Below are positions 52,458-62,437 of a stretch of DNA of 64,000 bases, one piece after another. Made by a program: the position numbers and the translations under genes. Origin of the DNA: Sulfitobacter noctilucicola (GTDB lineage Bacteria; Pseudomonadota; Alphaproteobacteria; Rhodobacterales; Rhodobacteraceae); assembly GCF_000622385.1 (NCBI RefSeq), contig NZ_JASD01000008.1:310001-374000 (forward strand), read 5' to 3'. The notes beneath the pieces were generated by a model, which worked only from the letters and a program-made list of their open reading frames with translations, was not told the DNA's origin and ran no database searches. Every line of letters starts with the position of its first letter. Positions within the stretch are counted from its first letter, which is position 1.

Positions 52458-54317
52458 ATGGACGAACAGAACAAAAATCTTATCCTTGCGACGGCACTTA
52501 GCTTTGTCGTGATCCTGACATGGTTTGTCCTGTTTCCGCCTGAAGAACCCGTTCCTCCGGCCGAGGTGACCCAACAGACAACTGGCAATTTGCCCGCTGA
52601 TGCAACCGTTCCGGCAGCCACCATTGATGGCACCTCCCCTGCGACGATTGCGACGGCTCCGCAAACCCGTGCCGATGTGCTTGAGAACGCGCCACGTGTC
52701 CAGATCGAGACACCGCGTCTGACAGGCTCCATCTCGCTTTTGGGCGGGCGTATCGATGATCTGCAGCTGAAGGATTACCGCACCACGGTTGATGACGGCG
52801 CACCTATTGTGACGATGTTGTCGCCAGAAGGAACACTGGATGCCTACTATGCGTTGCAAGGTTGGGCGGCAGGCAGCGGTATCGCGGCCGATGCGGTCCC
52901 TGGCCCTGACACCGAATGGACGCTGAGCGAAGGAACCAATCTTGGCGTTGATAGCCCGATTACCTTGTCTTGGGACAACGGTGCCGGTCAGGTCTTTACA
53001 CGCACCATTTCTGTTGACGATAACTACATGTTTTCATTGGCACAATCCGTTCAAAACGGTGGCGACGCCCCCATAACTGTCGCCCCTTACGGGATGATCG
53101 TGCAGCATACCGAGCCTGACGATCTGGAAAATTTCTTTATTCTTCACGAAGGTGCCGTTGCAATCGCCAATGGCGAGCTTAGCGAAACGAATTGGGATGA
53201 CATTGCCGAGGCAGAGGTCGACCCCGCTTGGGGACGACAGGCCATCGTTCAACAGGACGTCAGCGAAGGCTGGATCGGTTTCACCGACCATTTCTGGCAG
53301 GCCATTCTGATCCCTGGCGAGGGCGAAGTCTTTGACCAAGCGCTGACATACGACGTGCGCAGCGACATATACCGCGCCGTGACCCGTCTGCCCACGCAGA
53401 CCATCGCCGCTGGTGCAGACGCCACAGTGACAACACAGTTCTTTGCAGGCGCAAAAGAATGGGCGATCCTGCGTGAATACGAAGATGCTGGTGTTCCAAA
53501 ATTCATCGACAGCATTGACTGGGGTTGGTTCTTTTTCCTGACCAAACCAATTTTCTGGCTGTTGCACGAGTTGAACAAGCTGATTGGCAACATGGGTTGG
53601 GCCATCATCGGGCTGACGCTGATCATCAAAGCGGTGCTGTTTCCACTGGCGTACAAGTCTTATGTCTCAATGGCAAAGATGAAAGAGCTTCAGCCTGAAA
53701 TGGAAAAGCTGAAGAAAGATGCGGGTGACGACCGGCAGAAAATGCAGCAAGGCATGATGGAGCTTTATAAGAAGAATAAAGTGAATCCGGCTGCCGGGTG
53801 TTTGCCAATCCTTCTTCAGATCCCGATTTTCTTCTCGCTCTACAAAGTTATCTTTGTGACCATCGAGCTTCGCCATGCGCCTTGGTTCGGCGTGTTTCAG
53901 GATCTCTCTGCTCCCGATCCGACCTCCATCTTCAACTTCTACGGTCTGGCTCCCTGGGCCGCGCCGGAACCAACATCGTTTATGGCGCTTATCTTTATCG
54001 GTATTCTGCCATTGCTGTTGGGTATTTCCATGTGGCTACAGCAGAAACTGAACCCGGCCCCCACTGATCCAACGCAGCAGATGATCTTTGCTTGGATGCC
54101 ATGGGTCTTCATGTTCATGCTGGGTAGCTTTGCTTCCGGTTTGGTGGTGTACTGGATCGCGAACAACACGATCACGTTTACCCAGCAGTATCTGATCATG
54201 CGCAGTCAGGGGTATAAGCCGGACCTTATGGGTAACATCAAATCCAGCTTTTCGCGCAAAGCCAAACCGGCTGCCGCGAATGACAGCAAAGCGCCGACGC
54301 AAAAAGGCGGCAAGTAA
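52458..54317 (+). CDS. yidC: Membrane protein insertase YidC
   Basis: About 619 residues from the ATG at 52458 (MDEQNKNLILATALSFVVIL); a GTG at 52446 is also in frame. The first helix is followed by a large periplasmic beta domain (about 60-350) and then the conserved five-helix core, beginning WGWFFFLTKPIFWLLHELNK, with YKSYVSMAKMKELQPEMEKL in the cytoplasmic loop and NPAAGCLPILLQIPIFFSLY. The C-terminus is short and basic. It inserts membrane proteins with or without Sec. The next gene's start overlaps the stop as TAATG. Confidence 0.96.
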   Translation: MDEQNKNLILATALSFVVILTWFVLFPPEEPVPPAEVTQQTTGNLPADATVPAATIDGTSPATIATAPQTRADVLENAPRVQIETPRLTGSISLLGGRIDDLQLKDYRTTVDDGAPIVTMLSPEGTLDAYYALQGWAAGSGIAADAVPGPDTEWTLSEGTNLGVDSPITLSWDNGAGQVFTRTISVDDNYMFSLAQSVQNGGDAPITVAPYGMIVQHTEPDDLENFFILHEGAVAIANGELSETNWDDIAEAEVDPAWGRQAIVQQDVSEGWIGFTDHFWQAILIPGEGEVFDQALTYDVRSDIYRAVTRLPTQTIAAGADATVTTQFFAGAKEWAILREYEDAGVPKFIDSIDWGWFFFLTKPIFWLLHELNKLIGNMGWAIIGLTLIIKAVLFPLAYKSYVSMAKMKELQPEMEKLKKDAGDDRQKMQQGMMELYKKNKVNPAAGCLPILLQIPIFFSLYKVIFVTIELRHAPWFGVFQDLSAPDPTSIFNFYGLAPWAAPEPTSFMALIFIGILPLLLGISMWLQQKLNPAPTDPTQQMIFAWMPWVFMFMLGSFASGLVVYWIANNTITFTQQYLIMRSQGYKPDLMGNIKSSFSRKAKPAAANDSKAPTQKGGK

Positions 54318-55054
54318 TGCAGATCACCGCGCTCTATCGGCATCCGATAAAGAGCCACGGACGCGAAAGTCTGGATCACGTCACGCTGATTGAAGGGCAA
54401 TCCATGCCCTTCGACCGTCGATGGGCCGTTGCTCATGAAGCTGCCAAAGTAGAAGAAGCCGAATGGGTCGCCTGCGCAAATTTCAGCCGTGGATCAAAAG
54501 CTCCGCTGCTGATGGCGGTTAATGCGACGCTGGACGAGGCATCAGGCCAAATCACACTCACGCACCCTGACAGACCAACGATCACAGTGCATCCGACGAG
54601 GGATGAAAAGGCGCTGATTGACTGGGTGATGCCGCTTGTTCCCCAGAACCGCGCCTTGCCAGCCAAAGTCGTAGAACTTCCTTCGCGCGGTTATACCGAC
54701 AGTCCCTACGCGTCTTTGTCCCTTTGCAACACCGCGTCCCACGCTGCGGTTGAAACACTTGCCCAGACACCGCTGTCCCCTCTGCGCTGGCGGGGCAATA
54801 TCTGGTTCGACGGCGTGCCCGCTTGGGAAGAGTTCGGTTGGGTTGATCGGGATGTCCGTCTTGGTGCTGCTGTGTTGCGGATCAAAGAGCCGATTGTGCG
54901 GTGCCTTGCCACAACAGCGAACCCCGAAACCGGGGAGCGCGATGTCGATACCCTGCGTACGTTGAATATCCTTGGTCACCAAAATTTTGGCATCTACGCG
55001 GAAGTCATCACCGGCGGAGCCGTGGCCGTCGGCGACAGTCTGGAGATCTTGTAA
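54317..55054 (+). CDS. MOSC-domain protein
   Basis: A 245-residue protein with an N-terminal MOSC beta-barrel domain (ITALYRHPIKSHGRESLDHV; MPFDRRWAVAHE) and the C-terminal MOSC domain (RWRGNIWFDGVPAWEEFG in part, then PIVRCLATTANPETGERD containing the conserved Cys). The family carries sulfur or molybdenum cofactor-linked chemistry, such as mARC/YiiM. Substrate unknown. The start and stop both overlap neighbours by one base in TAATG, so yidC-MOSC-engB are translated as a unit. Confidence 0.88.
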   Translation: MQITALYRHPIKSHGRESLDHVTLIEGQSMPFDRRWAVAHEAAKVEEAEWVACANFSRGSKAPLLMAVNATLDEASGQITLTHPDRPTITVHPTRDEKALIDWVMPLVPQNRALPAKVVELPSRGYTDSPYASLSLCNTASHAAVETLAQTPLSPLRWRGNIWFDGVPAWEEFGWVDRDVRLGAAVLRIKEPIVRCLATTANPETGERDVDTLRTLNILGHQNFGIYAEVITGGAVAVGDSLEIL

Positions 55055-55704
55055 TGCAGCTACCCTTTCCCGTCGCCGAAGAAGATGATCCGCAGGTTCT
55101 TGAACAGGGGCGGCTGCTTTTTGCGGGCGAGACGACCTTTGTCAAAGGTGTTGTCGCGATGGACGGCCTACCGCCACCTGACCGTATGGAAGTATGCTTT
55201 GCCGGCCGGTCCAACGTTGGCAAATCTACCCTGATTAATGCGCTGACCGGTATGAAGGCCCTTGCACGGGCATCCAATACACCGGGCCGCACGCAAGAGA
55301 TCAACTTTTTCACCGCCGCCGAGAGCCATTACCTTGTTGATTTGCCGGGCTACGGTTTTGCAAATGCACCGGTGCCGGTGGTTGAGAAATGGCAGCGCTT
55401 GCTCAAGCAATATCTCTCTGGCCGCCAGACCTTGCGCCGCGCCTTTGTGCTGATCGATGCGCGGCACGGCGTTAAAAAGGTAGATGAGGAAATCCTGTCC
55501 CTGCTCGACAGTTCTGCCGTGACCTTTCAGGCAGTCCTGACAAAGGCTGACAAGGTGAAAGAGAAAGAGCGGGAAAAAGTGCTAAATCAGGTGCGCACAG
55601 CATTGTCCAAGCACCCTGCTGCCTACCCCGAGATTGTCGTTACCAGTTCGGAAAAGGGTTGGGGCATCCCCACCCTTCGTGCCATCATCGCCACACTGGA
55701 ATAA
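55054..55704 (+). CDS. engB: Ribosome biogenesis GTPase EngB (YsxC/YihA)
   Basis: A 216-residue GTPase. G1 GRSNVGKS at 51-58, G2 Thr in [10 protein letters not shown]3 DLPGYGFA, G4 TKAD. Start at the ATG at 55054, overlapping the MOSC stop. It takes part in large-subunit assembly. An upstream in-frame ATG at 54901 lies deep within the MOSC gene and is rejected. Confidence 0.95.
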   Translation: MQLPFPVAEEDDPQVLEQGRLLFAGETTFVKGVVAMDGLPPPDRMEVCFAGRSNVGKSTLINALTGMKALARASNTPGRTQEINFFTAAESHYLVDLPGYGFANAPVPVVEKWQRLLKQYLSGRQTLRRAFVLIDARHGVKKVDEEILSLLDSSAVTFQAVLTKADKVKEKEREKVLNQVRTALSKHPAAYPEIVVTSSEKGWGIPTLRAIIATLE

Positions 55705-55721
55705 CCGGCCCAACAAAACAC

Positions 55722-56585
55722 ATGAGAACACAGAACATGAATCGCGACTGGATCGCCACCGCGCAAACGCTGTCACAGGCGCTGCCGTATCTGCAACGCT
55801 ACGCCGACGCGACTGTCGTGATAAAGCTGGGCGGTCACGCTATGGGCAGTGACGAGGCGATGGATGAATTCGCCCGTGACGTCGCGCTTATGCGGCAAGT
55901 CGGCGTGAACCCTGTGATCGTCCATGGCGGTGGTCCTATGATCAACGATATGCTTGGACGCCTGAATATCCAGTCCGAATTCAAGAACGGCAAACGCGTT
56001 ACAGATCCCGCCACCATGGAAGTGGTAGAGATGGTCCTGTCCGGTCTCGTCAATGCCCGCATCGTGCAAGCGATCAGCGAACAGGGTGGGCGTGCGGTGG
56101 GCCTGTCCGGTAAGGATTCGAACCTGATTATTTGCGAGGCAGAGGACCCGGAGCTGGGTCTGGTCGGCAGACCGGTAAAGATTGACCCGCGTATCCTGCG
56201 TGATCTGGCGGACAAAGGCATCATCCCCGTCATCGCTCCTTTAGGTATGGGGACGGAAGGCGAAACCTTTAATATCAACGGCGATACTGCCGCCGGCGCA
56301 ATCGCCGCCGCGTTACAGGCCGACCGCTTGCTGCTGCTAACTGACGTGGCCGGCGTCAAGAATGCCGAAGGCGATGTACTGACTGAACTGACCGCAGGCC
56401 AGATCAACGAAATGATCAGGGATGGATCGATTGCAGGCGGGATGATCCCCAAAACCCAAACGGCTCTTGAGGCACTTGCCGGTGGGGTCCGTGCCGCTGT
56501 TATTCTGGACGGGCGTGCGCCTAACGCCTGCTTGCTAGAACTGTTCACCGAACATGGTGCGGGCAGCATCATCCGGCGCGGATGA
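55722..56585 (+). CDS. argB: Acetylglutamate kinase
   Basis: 287 residues from the ATG at 55722; MNRDW at 55737 is the next option. The phosphate loop [11 protein letters not shown], the substrate region [14 protein letters not shown] and the late [14 protein letters not shown] are all kept. It phosphorylates N-acetylglutamate, the second step of arginine synthesis. The N-terminal helix [19 protein letters not shown] suggests the arginine-inhibited hexameric form. The stop overlaps the next start as ATGA. Confidence 0.95.
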   Translation: MRTQNMNRDWIATAQTLSQALPYLQRYADATVVIKLGGHAMGSDEAMDEFARDVALMRQVGVNPVIVHGGGPMINDMLGRLNIQSEFKNGKRVTDPATMEVVEMVLSGLVNARIVQAISEQGGRAVGLSGKDSNLIICEAEDPELGLVGRPVKIDPRILRDLADKGIIPVIAPLGMGTEGETFNINGDTAAGAIAAALQADRLLLLTDVAGVKNAEGDVLTELTAGQINEMIRDGSIAGGMIPKTQTALEALAGGVRAAVILDGRAPNACLLELFTEHGAGSIIRRG

Positions 56586-57238
56586 CGTTCGAGGCGCTGC
56601 AGGACGCCGCGACAGAACGGCACCTGACTATCCTTGGTGCCTTTCACCCGACACTGCAGGATAACGCGCCCGAGGGTTGCAAGACCCTCGTGATGCTGGG
56701 GCCGGACGAGCCTGCCTTTTGGCCAGCCTTCAAAAAAAGCCCTGAAATGCAGGATGGTCGACCTGACCCAATGGACCGCTGGTCAACACGTGTGATCGGG
56801 GACTGGGCGCAGGAAATCGGTGCCACGGCGCTCTACCCATTTGGGGGCGAACCCTTCTTGCCCTTTTACACATGGGCTTTGCGCACAGGCCGCATCCACA
56901 GCTCCCCGGTTCATTTACTGGTCCACGACCACGCAGGTTTGTTTGTCTCCTTCAGGGGCGCACTTGCCCTAGCCGAACACCTGGACCTGCCCCCTGCTCC
57001 GCCAAAGCCCTGCCTTGCCTGCGCGGATCAGCCTTGCAAGAACGCCTGCCTCGCGGGTGCGCTAACACCTGCAGGGTATGACGTCCCAAAGTGCCAAGCG
57101 TTTCTGGCCACCGATGCCGGTGCTGTGAATACAAGGCTGGGCTGCAACGTACGCCGTGCCTGTCCGGTGTCACAATCTTATGGACGGATACCCGCGCAAT
57201 CGGCTTATCATATGCGACAGTTTACCAAAGGTAGCTAA
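56582..57238 (+). CDS. 4Fe-4S ferredoxin-like protein, QueG-related
   Basis: A 218-residue soluble protein. The C-terminal third has a Cys-rich iron-sulfur region ([13 protein letters not shown], then [12 protein letters not shown]), and the N-terminal part ([31 protein letters not shown]) resembles epoxyqueuosine reductase QueG without its cobalamin-binding length. Function not assigned in any member I know. It overlaps argB by 4 bp. Confidence 0.75.
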   Translation: MTFEALQDAATERHLTILGAFHPTLQDNAPEGCKTLVMLGPDEPAFWPAFKKSPEMQDGRPDPMDRWSTRVIGDWAQEIGATALYPFGGEPFLPFYTWALRTGRIHSSPVHLLVHDHAGLFVSFRGALALAEHLDLPPAPPKPCLACADQPCKNACLAGALTPAGYDVPKCQAFLATDAGAVNTRLGCNVRRACPVSQSYGRIPAQSAYHMRQFTKGS

Positions 57239-57239
57239 G

Positions 57240-57731
57240 ATGAAACGTTTGATCCTCATGCGCCATGCAAAATCTGATTGGAGCGGAGGACCGAGCAGTG
57301 ACCATGACCGCCCGCTAAACCCGCGTGGACGGAAAGCCGCCAGCGCTTTGGGGGCGTGGATGACGTCGAAAGAGCTGATGCCAGAACAGGTGCTTTGTTC
57401 ATCTGCGATGCGAACGAAGGAAACCTTTGTCAGGCTTGATTTGGGCGATATCGCGAACTTCCGCTATGATCGCGCCCTTTATCTGGCAGAACCCGATACC
57501 CTCCTCAACGCTTTGCAGGCGGCGACTGGCGATTGTGTGCTGATGATCGGCCACAATCCGGGCAGCGGCATGATGGCAGAAGCGATAGTGCAGGAAACCC
57601 CCAACCATCCGCAATTCATGTCTTACCCCACGGGGGCGACCCTTGTTGCAGACTTCGATATCACCGACTGGCGCGATGCCTGTTGGGGAAAAGCAGTCGC
57701 GCGACACTTCATAGTGCCGCGCGATCTTTAA
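57240..57731 (+). CDS. SixA-type phosphohistidine phosphatase
   Basis: 163 residues from the ATG at 57240, two bases after the previous stop. A histidine-phosphatase fold with catalytic RHAKSDW near residue 8, a second Arg in CSSAMRTKETF, and the second His in MIGHNPGSG. SixA removes phosphate from His in HPt or PTS proteins. The target is unknown here. It ends 30 bp before the convergent aapP gene. Confidence 0.85.
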   Translation: MKRLILMRHAKSDWSGGPSSDHDRPLNPRGRKAASALGAWMTSKELMPEQVLCSSAMRTKETFVRLDLGDIANFRYDRALYLAEPDTLLNALQAATGDCVLMIGHNPGSGMMAEAIVQETPNHPQFMSYPTGATLVADFDITDWRDACWGKAVARHFIVPRDL

Positions 57732-57760
57732 CCTTGCTGGACGACTTTAACCGCCCCTGG

Positions 57761-58528
57761 TCAGTGACCCAGAATCTGGCTCAGGAACAACTGCGTACGC
57801 GGTGACTGCGGATTGTTAAAGAACTCTTCCGGCTCGTTCTGCTCAACGATCTGACCTTCATCCATAAAGATCACGCGGTTCGCCACCTGACGGGCAAAAC
57901 CCATCTCGTGCGTCACGCAAAGCATCGTCATGCCTTCTTCGGCCAGCTCGATCATGGTGTCGAGCACCTCTTTGATCATTTCGGGATCAAGCGCTGATGT
58001 TGGTTCATCAAACAGCATAATGCGCGGCTTCATGCAAAGCGACCGCGCGATTGCCACACGCTGCTGCTGGCCACCTGACAACTGACCGGGGAACTTGTTC
58101 GCCTGATCGGGGATCTTTACCTTTTCAAGATAATGCATCGCCACTTCCTCGGCTTCCTTCTTGGGCGTTTTACGTACCCAGATCGGAGCCAGCGTGAGGT
58201 TGTCGAGAATGCTCAGGTGCGGGAACAGGTTGAAGTGCTGGAAACACATACCCACTTCCGACCGGATCTTGTCGATGTTCTTGAGGTCAGAGGACAACAG
58301 CGTCCCGTCCACTTCAATCGACCCTTTCTGGTGTTCTTCCAACGCGTTGATACAGCGGATCAACGTAGATTTACCTGACCCTGACGGCCCACAGATTACA
58401 ATGCGCTCGCCCTGATAAACGGTCAGGTCGATGTCACGCAGAACGTGGAACGACCCGTACCATTTGTTCATGTTCTGGATCGAAATCGCGACCTGATCCG
58501 ATACTTTCAACTTTGCAGCTTCGGCCAT
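57761..58528 (-). CDS. aapP: General amino-acid ABC transporter ATPase (AapP/BztD)
   Basis: A 255-residue ATPase: Walker [10 protein letters not shown], signature [15 protein letters not shown], Walker [15 protein letters not shown], switch His in CVTHEMGFA. It drives import through the AapQ-AapM pair. The last gene of the operon aapJ-aapQ-aapM-aapP. Confidence 0.93.
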   Translation of the reverse strand: MAEAAKLKVSDQVAISIQNMNKWYGSFHVLRDIDLTVYQGERIVICGPSGSGKSTLIRCINALEEHQKGSIEVDGTLLSSDLKNIDKIRSEVGMCFQHFNLFPHLSILDNLTLAPIWVRKTPKKEAEEVAMHYLEKVKIPDQANKFPGQLSGGQQQRVAIARSLCMKPRIMLFDEPTSALDPEMIKEVLDTMIELAEEGMTMLCVTHEMGFARQVANRVIFMDEGQIVEQNEPEEFFNNPQSPRTQLFLSQILGH

Positions 58529-58543
58529 TTTTCTAGCCCTTTC

Positions 58544-59842
58544 TTAACGATGATCTGTCGCGAGACGGCGTTCGAGCCACTGCGAGTATTGTGAGATGCC
58601 ATAGCAGACGACAAAGAACAGTGCGGCGGCAAAGCCGAGCAGTTCCCAATAGACGCCGTTCCATTCAGTTGAGGCGAGGATCGGTCCGCGGATCATGCCG
58701 ACAAGGTCAAACATGGAGATAACCGAGACCAGCGTGGTGTCCTTGAACAGACCTACCGCGATGTTCACGATACCGGGGATCGAAATCTTCAGCGCCTGCG
58801 GGAGAATGATCAGGCGCATCGCCTGCGCATAATCGAGCCCCAGACTGTCCGCCGCTTCATATTGCCCCTTGGGCAAAGCGGCCAAACCGCCGCGCACCAC
58901 TTCGGCGATATAGGCTGAAGAGAACATGGTGATCATGATCACCACGCGCAGGAAAAGATCGACTGTCGATTCAGGCGGGAAGAAATACGCCAACATAACA
59001 CTTGCCACAAACAGCAGGGTGATCAGCGGCACGCCACGAATGAACTCGATGAAAATAACACAAATCCATTTGATCAGCGGCATGGAAGACTGCCGCCCCA
59101 GCGCCAGTGCAATGCCGATGGGCAAGGACAGCGATACGCAGGTCAGGCCCAGCATCAAGTTCAGCATAAAGCCACCCAGATCACGCGATGGCACGGACGC
59201 CAACAATGGCTCTTGTGGTGCAATTGCCGGAACGATGTATCCGGCGATGAACCACACGACGAGTGCTGCGGCGATACCGCCAAAGAACCCTTTGGCAAAG
59301 CTCCCTGTCACCAGACGCGCATAGACCATGTAGCCGACAACCACGCCCAGAAGCGCAAATATCGGCGTCCAGATCGTGCCACCCCAGATCAACCAATAGG
59401 CGATGAAGGGGAACAGAGCCGTCACGATCAGCAACTTGCGTGGCAGATCAAAGAACAGAACCGGCGCGATTGCCACGAACATGATCAGGAATGCGACTGT
59501 GGGCCGCCAGTAATATTCAGCCGGATAGGAATAGCCGAAGATGAGTTGGTCCCAACGGTCTGTCAGAACCGAGAAACAGGCAGCCGATTTGCCCTGCAAC
59601 ACTTCGCGGCATTCAGCCAAGGAGGCCGTGTTCCACAGCCCGCCAAATATCCAAGGCAGGGTATTCGACAGGATCAGATAGACCACATAGATCGCCGCAA
59701 CCGTGAGCAGCGCGTTGGCCCATGTGGCGAAAAGGTTGTCGCGCATCCACTTCACAGGCCCCGACGCGTTTGCCGGTGCAGGTGACTGCGGAATTGCAGT
59801 GTCGCGGACGTAAGCGACAGATTGTGCGTGTGTATCGCTCAT
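58544..59842 (-). CDS. aapM: Amino-acid ABC transporter permease (AapM/BztC)
   Basis: A 432-residue permease with a cytoplasmic N-terminus of about 30 residues, about eight helices, and the HisMQ-type EAA loop (EAADSLGLDYAQAMRLIILPQAL). The longer N-terminal membrane part compared with ordinary HisM-type permeases is typical of Aap/Bzt. It starts one base after aapQ ends. Its preferred substrates (Glu, Gln, Asp, Asn or broader) cannot be told. Confidence 0.91.
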   Translation of the reverse strand: MSDTHAQSVAYVRDTAIPQSPAPANASGPVKWMRDNLFATWANALLTVAAIYVVYLILSNTLPWIFGGLWNTASLAECREVLQGKSAACFSVLTDRWDQLIFGYSYPAEYYWRPTVAFLIMFVAIAPVLFFDLPRKLLIVTALFPFIAYWLIWGGTIWTPIFALLGVVVGYMVYARLVTGSFAKGFFGGIAAALVVWFIAGYIVPAIAPQEPLLASVPSRDLGGFMLNLMLGLTCVSLSLPIGIALALGRQSSMPLIKWICVIFIEFIRGVPLITLLFVASVMLAYFFPPESTVDLFLRVVIMITMFSSAYIAEVVRGGLAALPKGQYEAADSLGLDYAQAMRLIILPQALKISIPGIVNIAVGLFKDTTLVSVISMFDLVGMIRGPILASTEWNGVYWELLGFAAALFFVVCYGISQYSQWLERRLATDHR

Positions 59843-59843
59843 C

Positions 59844-61082
59844 TTAGCGCTCCTTCAGCTTCATTGCGTTGTTATAGACGTTCATCACCGAGGAGATGAT
59901 CAGCGAAATCACAAGATAGAAGAGCATCAACAGCAGAACGCACTCAATCGCACGGCCCGTCTGGTTCAGCGTGATGCCCCCGAGCGTCGCGGTGATGTCG
60001 GCATAGCCAACCGCAATAGCGAGCGAGGAGTTCTTGGTGATGTTGAGGTATTGCGAAATCAGCGGCGGTATGATCACCCGCAACGCCTGCGGCAAGACAA
60101 CAAGGCTCATGGTGCGGTTCGGGCGCAGGCCCAAAGCCGATGCGGCCTCGGTCTGGCCTTTGGAAACCGCTTGAATACCGGCGCGCACGTTTTCGGCGAT
60201 GAAAGCACCGGTGTAGATCGACAGAGCGAACCATAGGGCGATCAATGGACCACCGATTTTCAAACCGCCGGCGAAGTTGAAGCCTTTCAGCTCGGGAATT
60301 TCCCAAGCCAGCCCGAGGATCAGCATCAGTATAATGATCGGCACAAACCAGATCGCGAGGTTGGTCCAGAGCGTATTCGGGCGCACGCCCGTCTCTGCCT
60401 GAACATGGTTCGCGCGCTCCGTGACTTTTCTCGTTACGAAAAAGGAGCCGACCAGCGTCGCAATCACCAACAGCCAGTTAATGATGCTGCCATCCGCGCC
60501 GCCAATACCGCGTGTGAAATAAGGACCGGGCGCATAAACACCACGGTTGGTGAAGGCGAACAGATCGAACAACATACTTGATGTCGCATTATCGCCGCGG
60601 AACGCCCTTGGTCCCGGCATGACTGCGATCATGATGGTAAAGATGATCACGATCCAGATCAAAACAGGGATATTGCGGAAAATCTCGACGTAGAAGGCCA
60701 TGAGTTTGCGCACCAGCCAGTTGTTCGACAGGCGCAAAACACCGGCAACCACACCAAAGACGGTCGCGGTGATACAAGCCAGCACCGCGACAAGCAGCGT
60801 ATTAAGAATTCCCACCATGGCAGCACGTAAGTTGCTGGACTGGCTATCGTATTCAATCAGTGTCTGGTTAATGTCATAGCCCGCTGGGGTACCCAGAAAC
60901 GCGAATGAAATGTTCAAACCGGCAGCGCGCAAGTTCGCAGCAAGGTTGGAATAAAGGTAGGCAAGCGAAAGCGCCAATATGATGGCAGCGATGACCTGCA
61001 ATGTCATGGAGCGGTAGCGCGTGTCGTTCAACAGCATGGATAGCCGGAACGAGCCCCCTTGAGGGTCGGTGGTGGTCGACAT
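59844..61082 (-). CDS. aapQ: Amino-acid ABC transporter permease (AapQ/BztB)
   Basis: A 412-residue permease, first of the pair, with EAA loop EAASALGLRPNRTMSLVVLP and late QYLNITKNSSLAIAVGYAD, typical of AapQ. A long periplasmic loop lies between the early helices (residues about 60-95; GTPAGYDINQTLIEYDSQSS). It is 145 bp after aapJ, with a hairpin between. Confidence 0.91.
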   Translation of the reverse strand: MSTTTDPQGGSFRLSMLLNDTRYRSMTLQVIAAIILALSLAYLYSNLAANLRAAGLNISFAFLGTPAGYDINQTLIEYDSQSSNLRAAMVGILNTLLVAVLACITATVFGVVAGVLRLSNNWLVRKLMAFYVEIFRNIPVLIWIVIIFTIMIAVMPGPRAFRGDNATSSMLFDLFAFTNRGVYAPGPYFTRGIGGADGSIINWLLVIATLVGSFFVTRKVTERANHVQAETGVRPNTLWTNLAIWFVPIIILMLILGLAWEIPELKGFNFAGGLKIGGPLIALWFALSIYTGAFIAENVRAGIQAVSKGQTEAASALGLRPNRTMSLVVLPQALRVIIPPLISQYLNITKNSSLAIAVGYADITATLGGITLNQTGRAIECVLLLMLFYLVISLIISSVMNVYNNAMKLKER

Positions 61083-61188
61083 CAGAAATATCCCCGTTGG
61101 CCCGATCGGTGATTATCATCAGCACCTTTGCGGTGCCCGTATCGGGAAAGTTCGTTGGCTAAGCGCTAGGCGCGGTCGTCAAATGTGC

Positions 61189-61216
61189 AAAGGGCGCGGA
61201 GTGATCCGCGCCCTTT
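61189..61216 (-). terminator. Hairpin between aapJ and aapQ
   Basis: Perfect 12-bp arms AAAGGGCGCGGA and TCCGCGCCCTTT (61189-61200 and 61205-61216) around a 4-base loop. It ends in T residues on the minus strand, so a partial terminator that keeps aapJ expression above that of the permeases is likely. Confidence 0.82.
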
Positions 61217-61227
61217 GACAGAAGTGT

Positions 61228-62244
61228 TTAGCGGAATGGAGGGCTGTAAAGCAGGCCGCCATCTGTCCACTGTGCGTTCAGACCACGGGCCAGACCGATT
61301 GGTGTTTCTTCGCCGATGTTTTTCGCAAAGATTTCACCATAGTTGCCCTGTGTTTCGATTGCGCGCTTGGCCCAATCTGCGTCCAGACCCAGCATCTCGC
61401 CCAGTGTACCTTCGGTACCCAGCAGACGCGCAACTTCGGGGTTGTTTGTGCCGGAAGCCATTTCGCCAACATTGGCAGAGGACACACCCAGCTCTTCAGC
61501 TGTGATCAGCGCGTTCAAAGTCCAACGGACAACATCGCCCCATTCGCTGTCGCCGTGACGAACCAGCGGGCCAAGTGGCTCTTTGGATACGATTTCTGGC
61601 AGCAGCGTGTGGTCGCCGGGGTTTTCAAATGTTGCACGTGTCGCCGCCAAGCCGGAAGCGTCCGTTGTGTAAACATCGCATGCGCCAGCAAGGTACTGCT
61701 GCTGTGCTTCTGCGTTTGTTTCAATCGGCACGGGCTCATAGTTGATGTTGTTGGAACGGAAGAAATCCGCAAGGTTCAGCTCGGTTGTTGTACCGGTCTG
61801 AATGCAGACTGTCGCGCCGTCCAGATCCTTGGCTGAGGAAACACCCAGCTCTTTAGGAACCATAAAGCCTTGGCCGTCATAGTAGTTCACACCAACGAAA
61901 TCGAACTTCAGGTCGACGTCGCGTGAGAATGTCCATGTTGTGTTACGGGCCAGCATGTCGATTTCGCCGGATGCCAACGCGGTAAAACGTGTCTTACCTG
62001 TTGTCGGGACGAATTCGACGGCTGTTGCGTCGCCGATGACGGCTGCTGCAACCGCGCGGCATACCGCAACGTCAAAGCCTTTCCATTCGCCGTTTGCATC
62101 TGGAGCCGCGAAGCCGACCAGACCGGTTGTTACACCACAGTTCAGCTTACCGCGTGCTTTTACGTCGTCCAGCGTACCGGCCGCTGCTGCGCCCGCTGCC
62201 AGACCGGCAATCGTCAGAGCGCCGAAAAGTACTGATTTGTTCAT
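61228..62244 (-). CDS. aapJ: Amino-acid ABC transporter binding protein (AapJ/BztA)
   Basis: 338 residues from the ATG at 62244 with AGGAAGAGG upstream; nine codons further back lack support. Signal peptide about 1-22 (MNKSVLFGALTIAGLAAGAAAA). The mature protein has GKLNCGVTTGLVGFAAPD, then FDVAVCRAVAAAVIGDA, typical of AapJ. It captures L-amino acids in the periplasm. First gene of the operon; promoter in 62245-62437. Confidence 0.92.
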   Translation of the reverse strand: MNKSVLFGALTIAGLAAGAAAAGTLDDVKARGKLNCGVTTGLVGFAAPDANGEWKGFDVAVCRAVAAAVIGDATAVEFVPTTGKTRFTALASGEIDMLARNTTWTFSRDVDLKFDFVGVNYYDGQGFMVPKELGVSSAKDLDGATVCIQTGTTTELNLADFFRSNNINYEPVPIETNAEAQQQYLAGACDVYTTDASGLAATRATFENPGDHTLLPEIVSKEPLGPLVRHGDSEWGDVVRWTLNALITAEELGVSSANVGEMASGTNNPEVARLLGTEGTLGEMLGLDADWAKRAIETQGNYGEIFAKNIGEETPIGLARGLNAQWTDGGLLYSPPFR

Positions 62245-62437
62245 TGTTACCTCTTCCTGATAATCCGCCACGTTGGATGGGCGGTTGAACCGGCGCTTTT
62301 GCGCCGGAGGCGATACCTTACGGGTTGTCCCGCTCAGTGGCCCATACTGTGCTCGGATTCCCGTTTAAAGGTCAAGAGTTAGTGCTGCAAAAACGGGCAA
62401 TAACGCGCGCTGACCATCAGTAAAGATGACGAAAACA

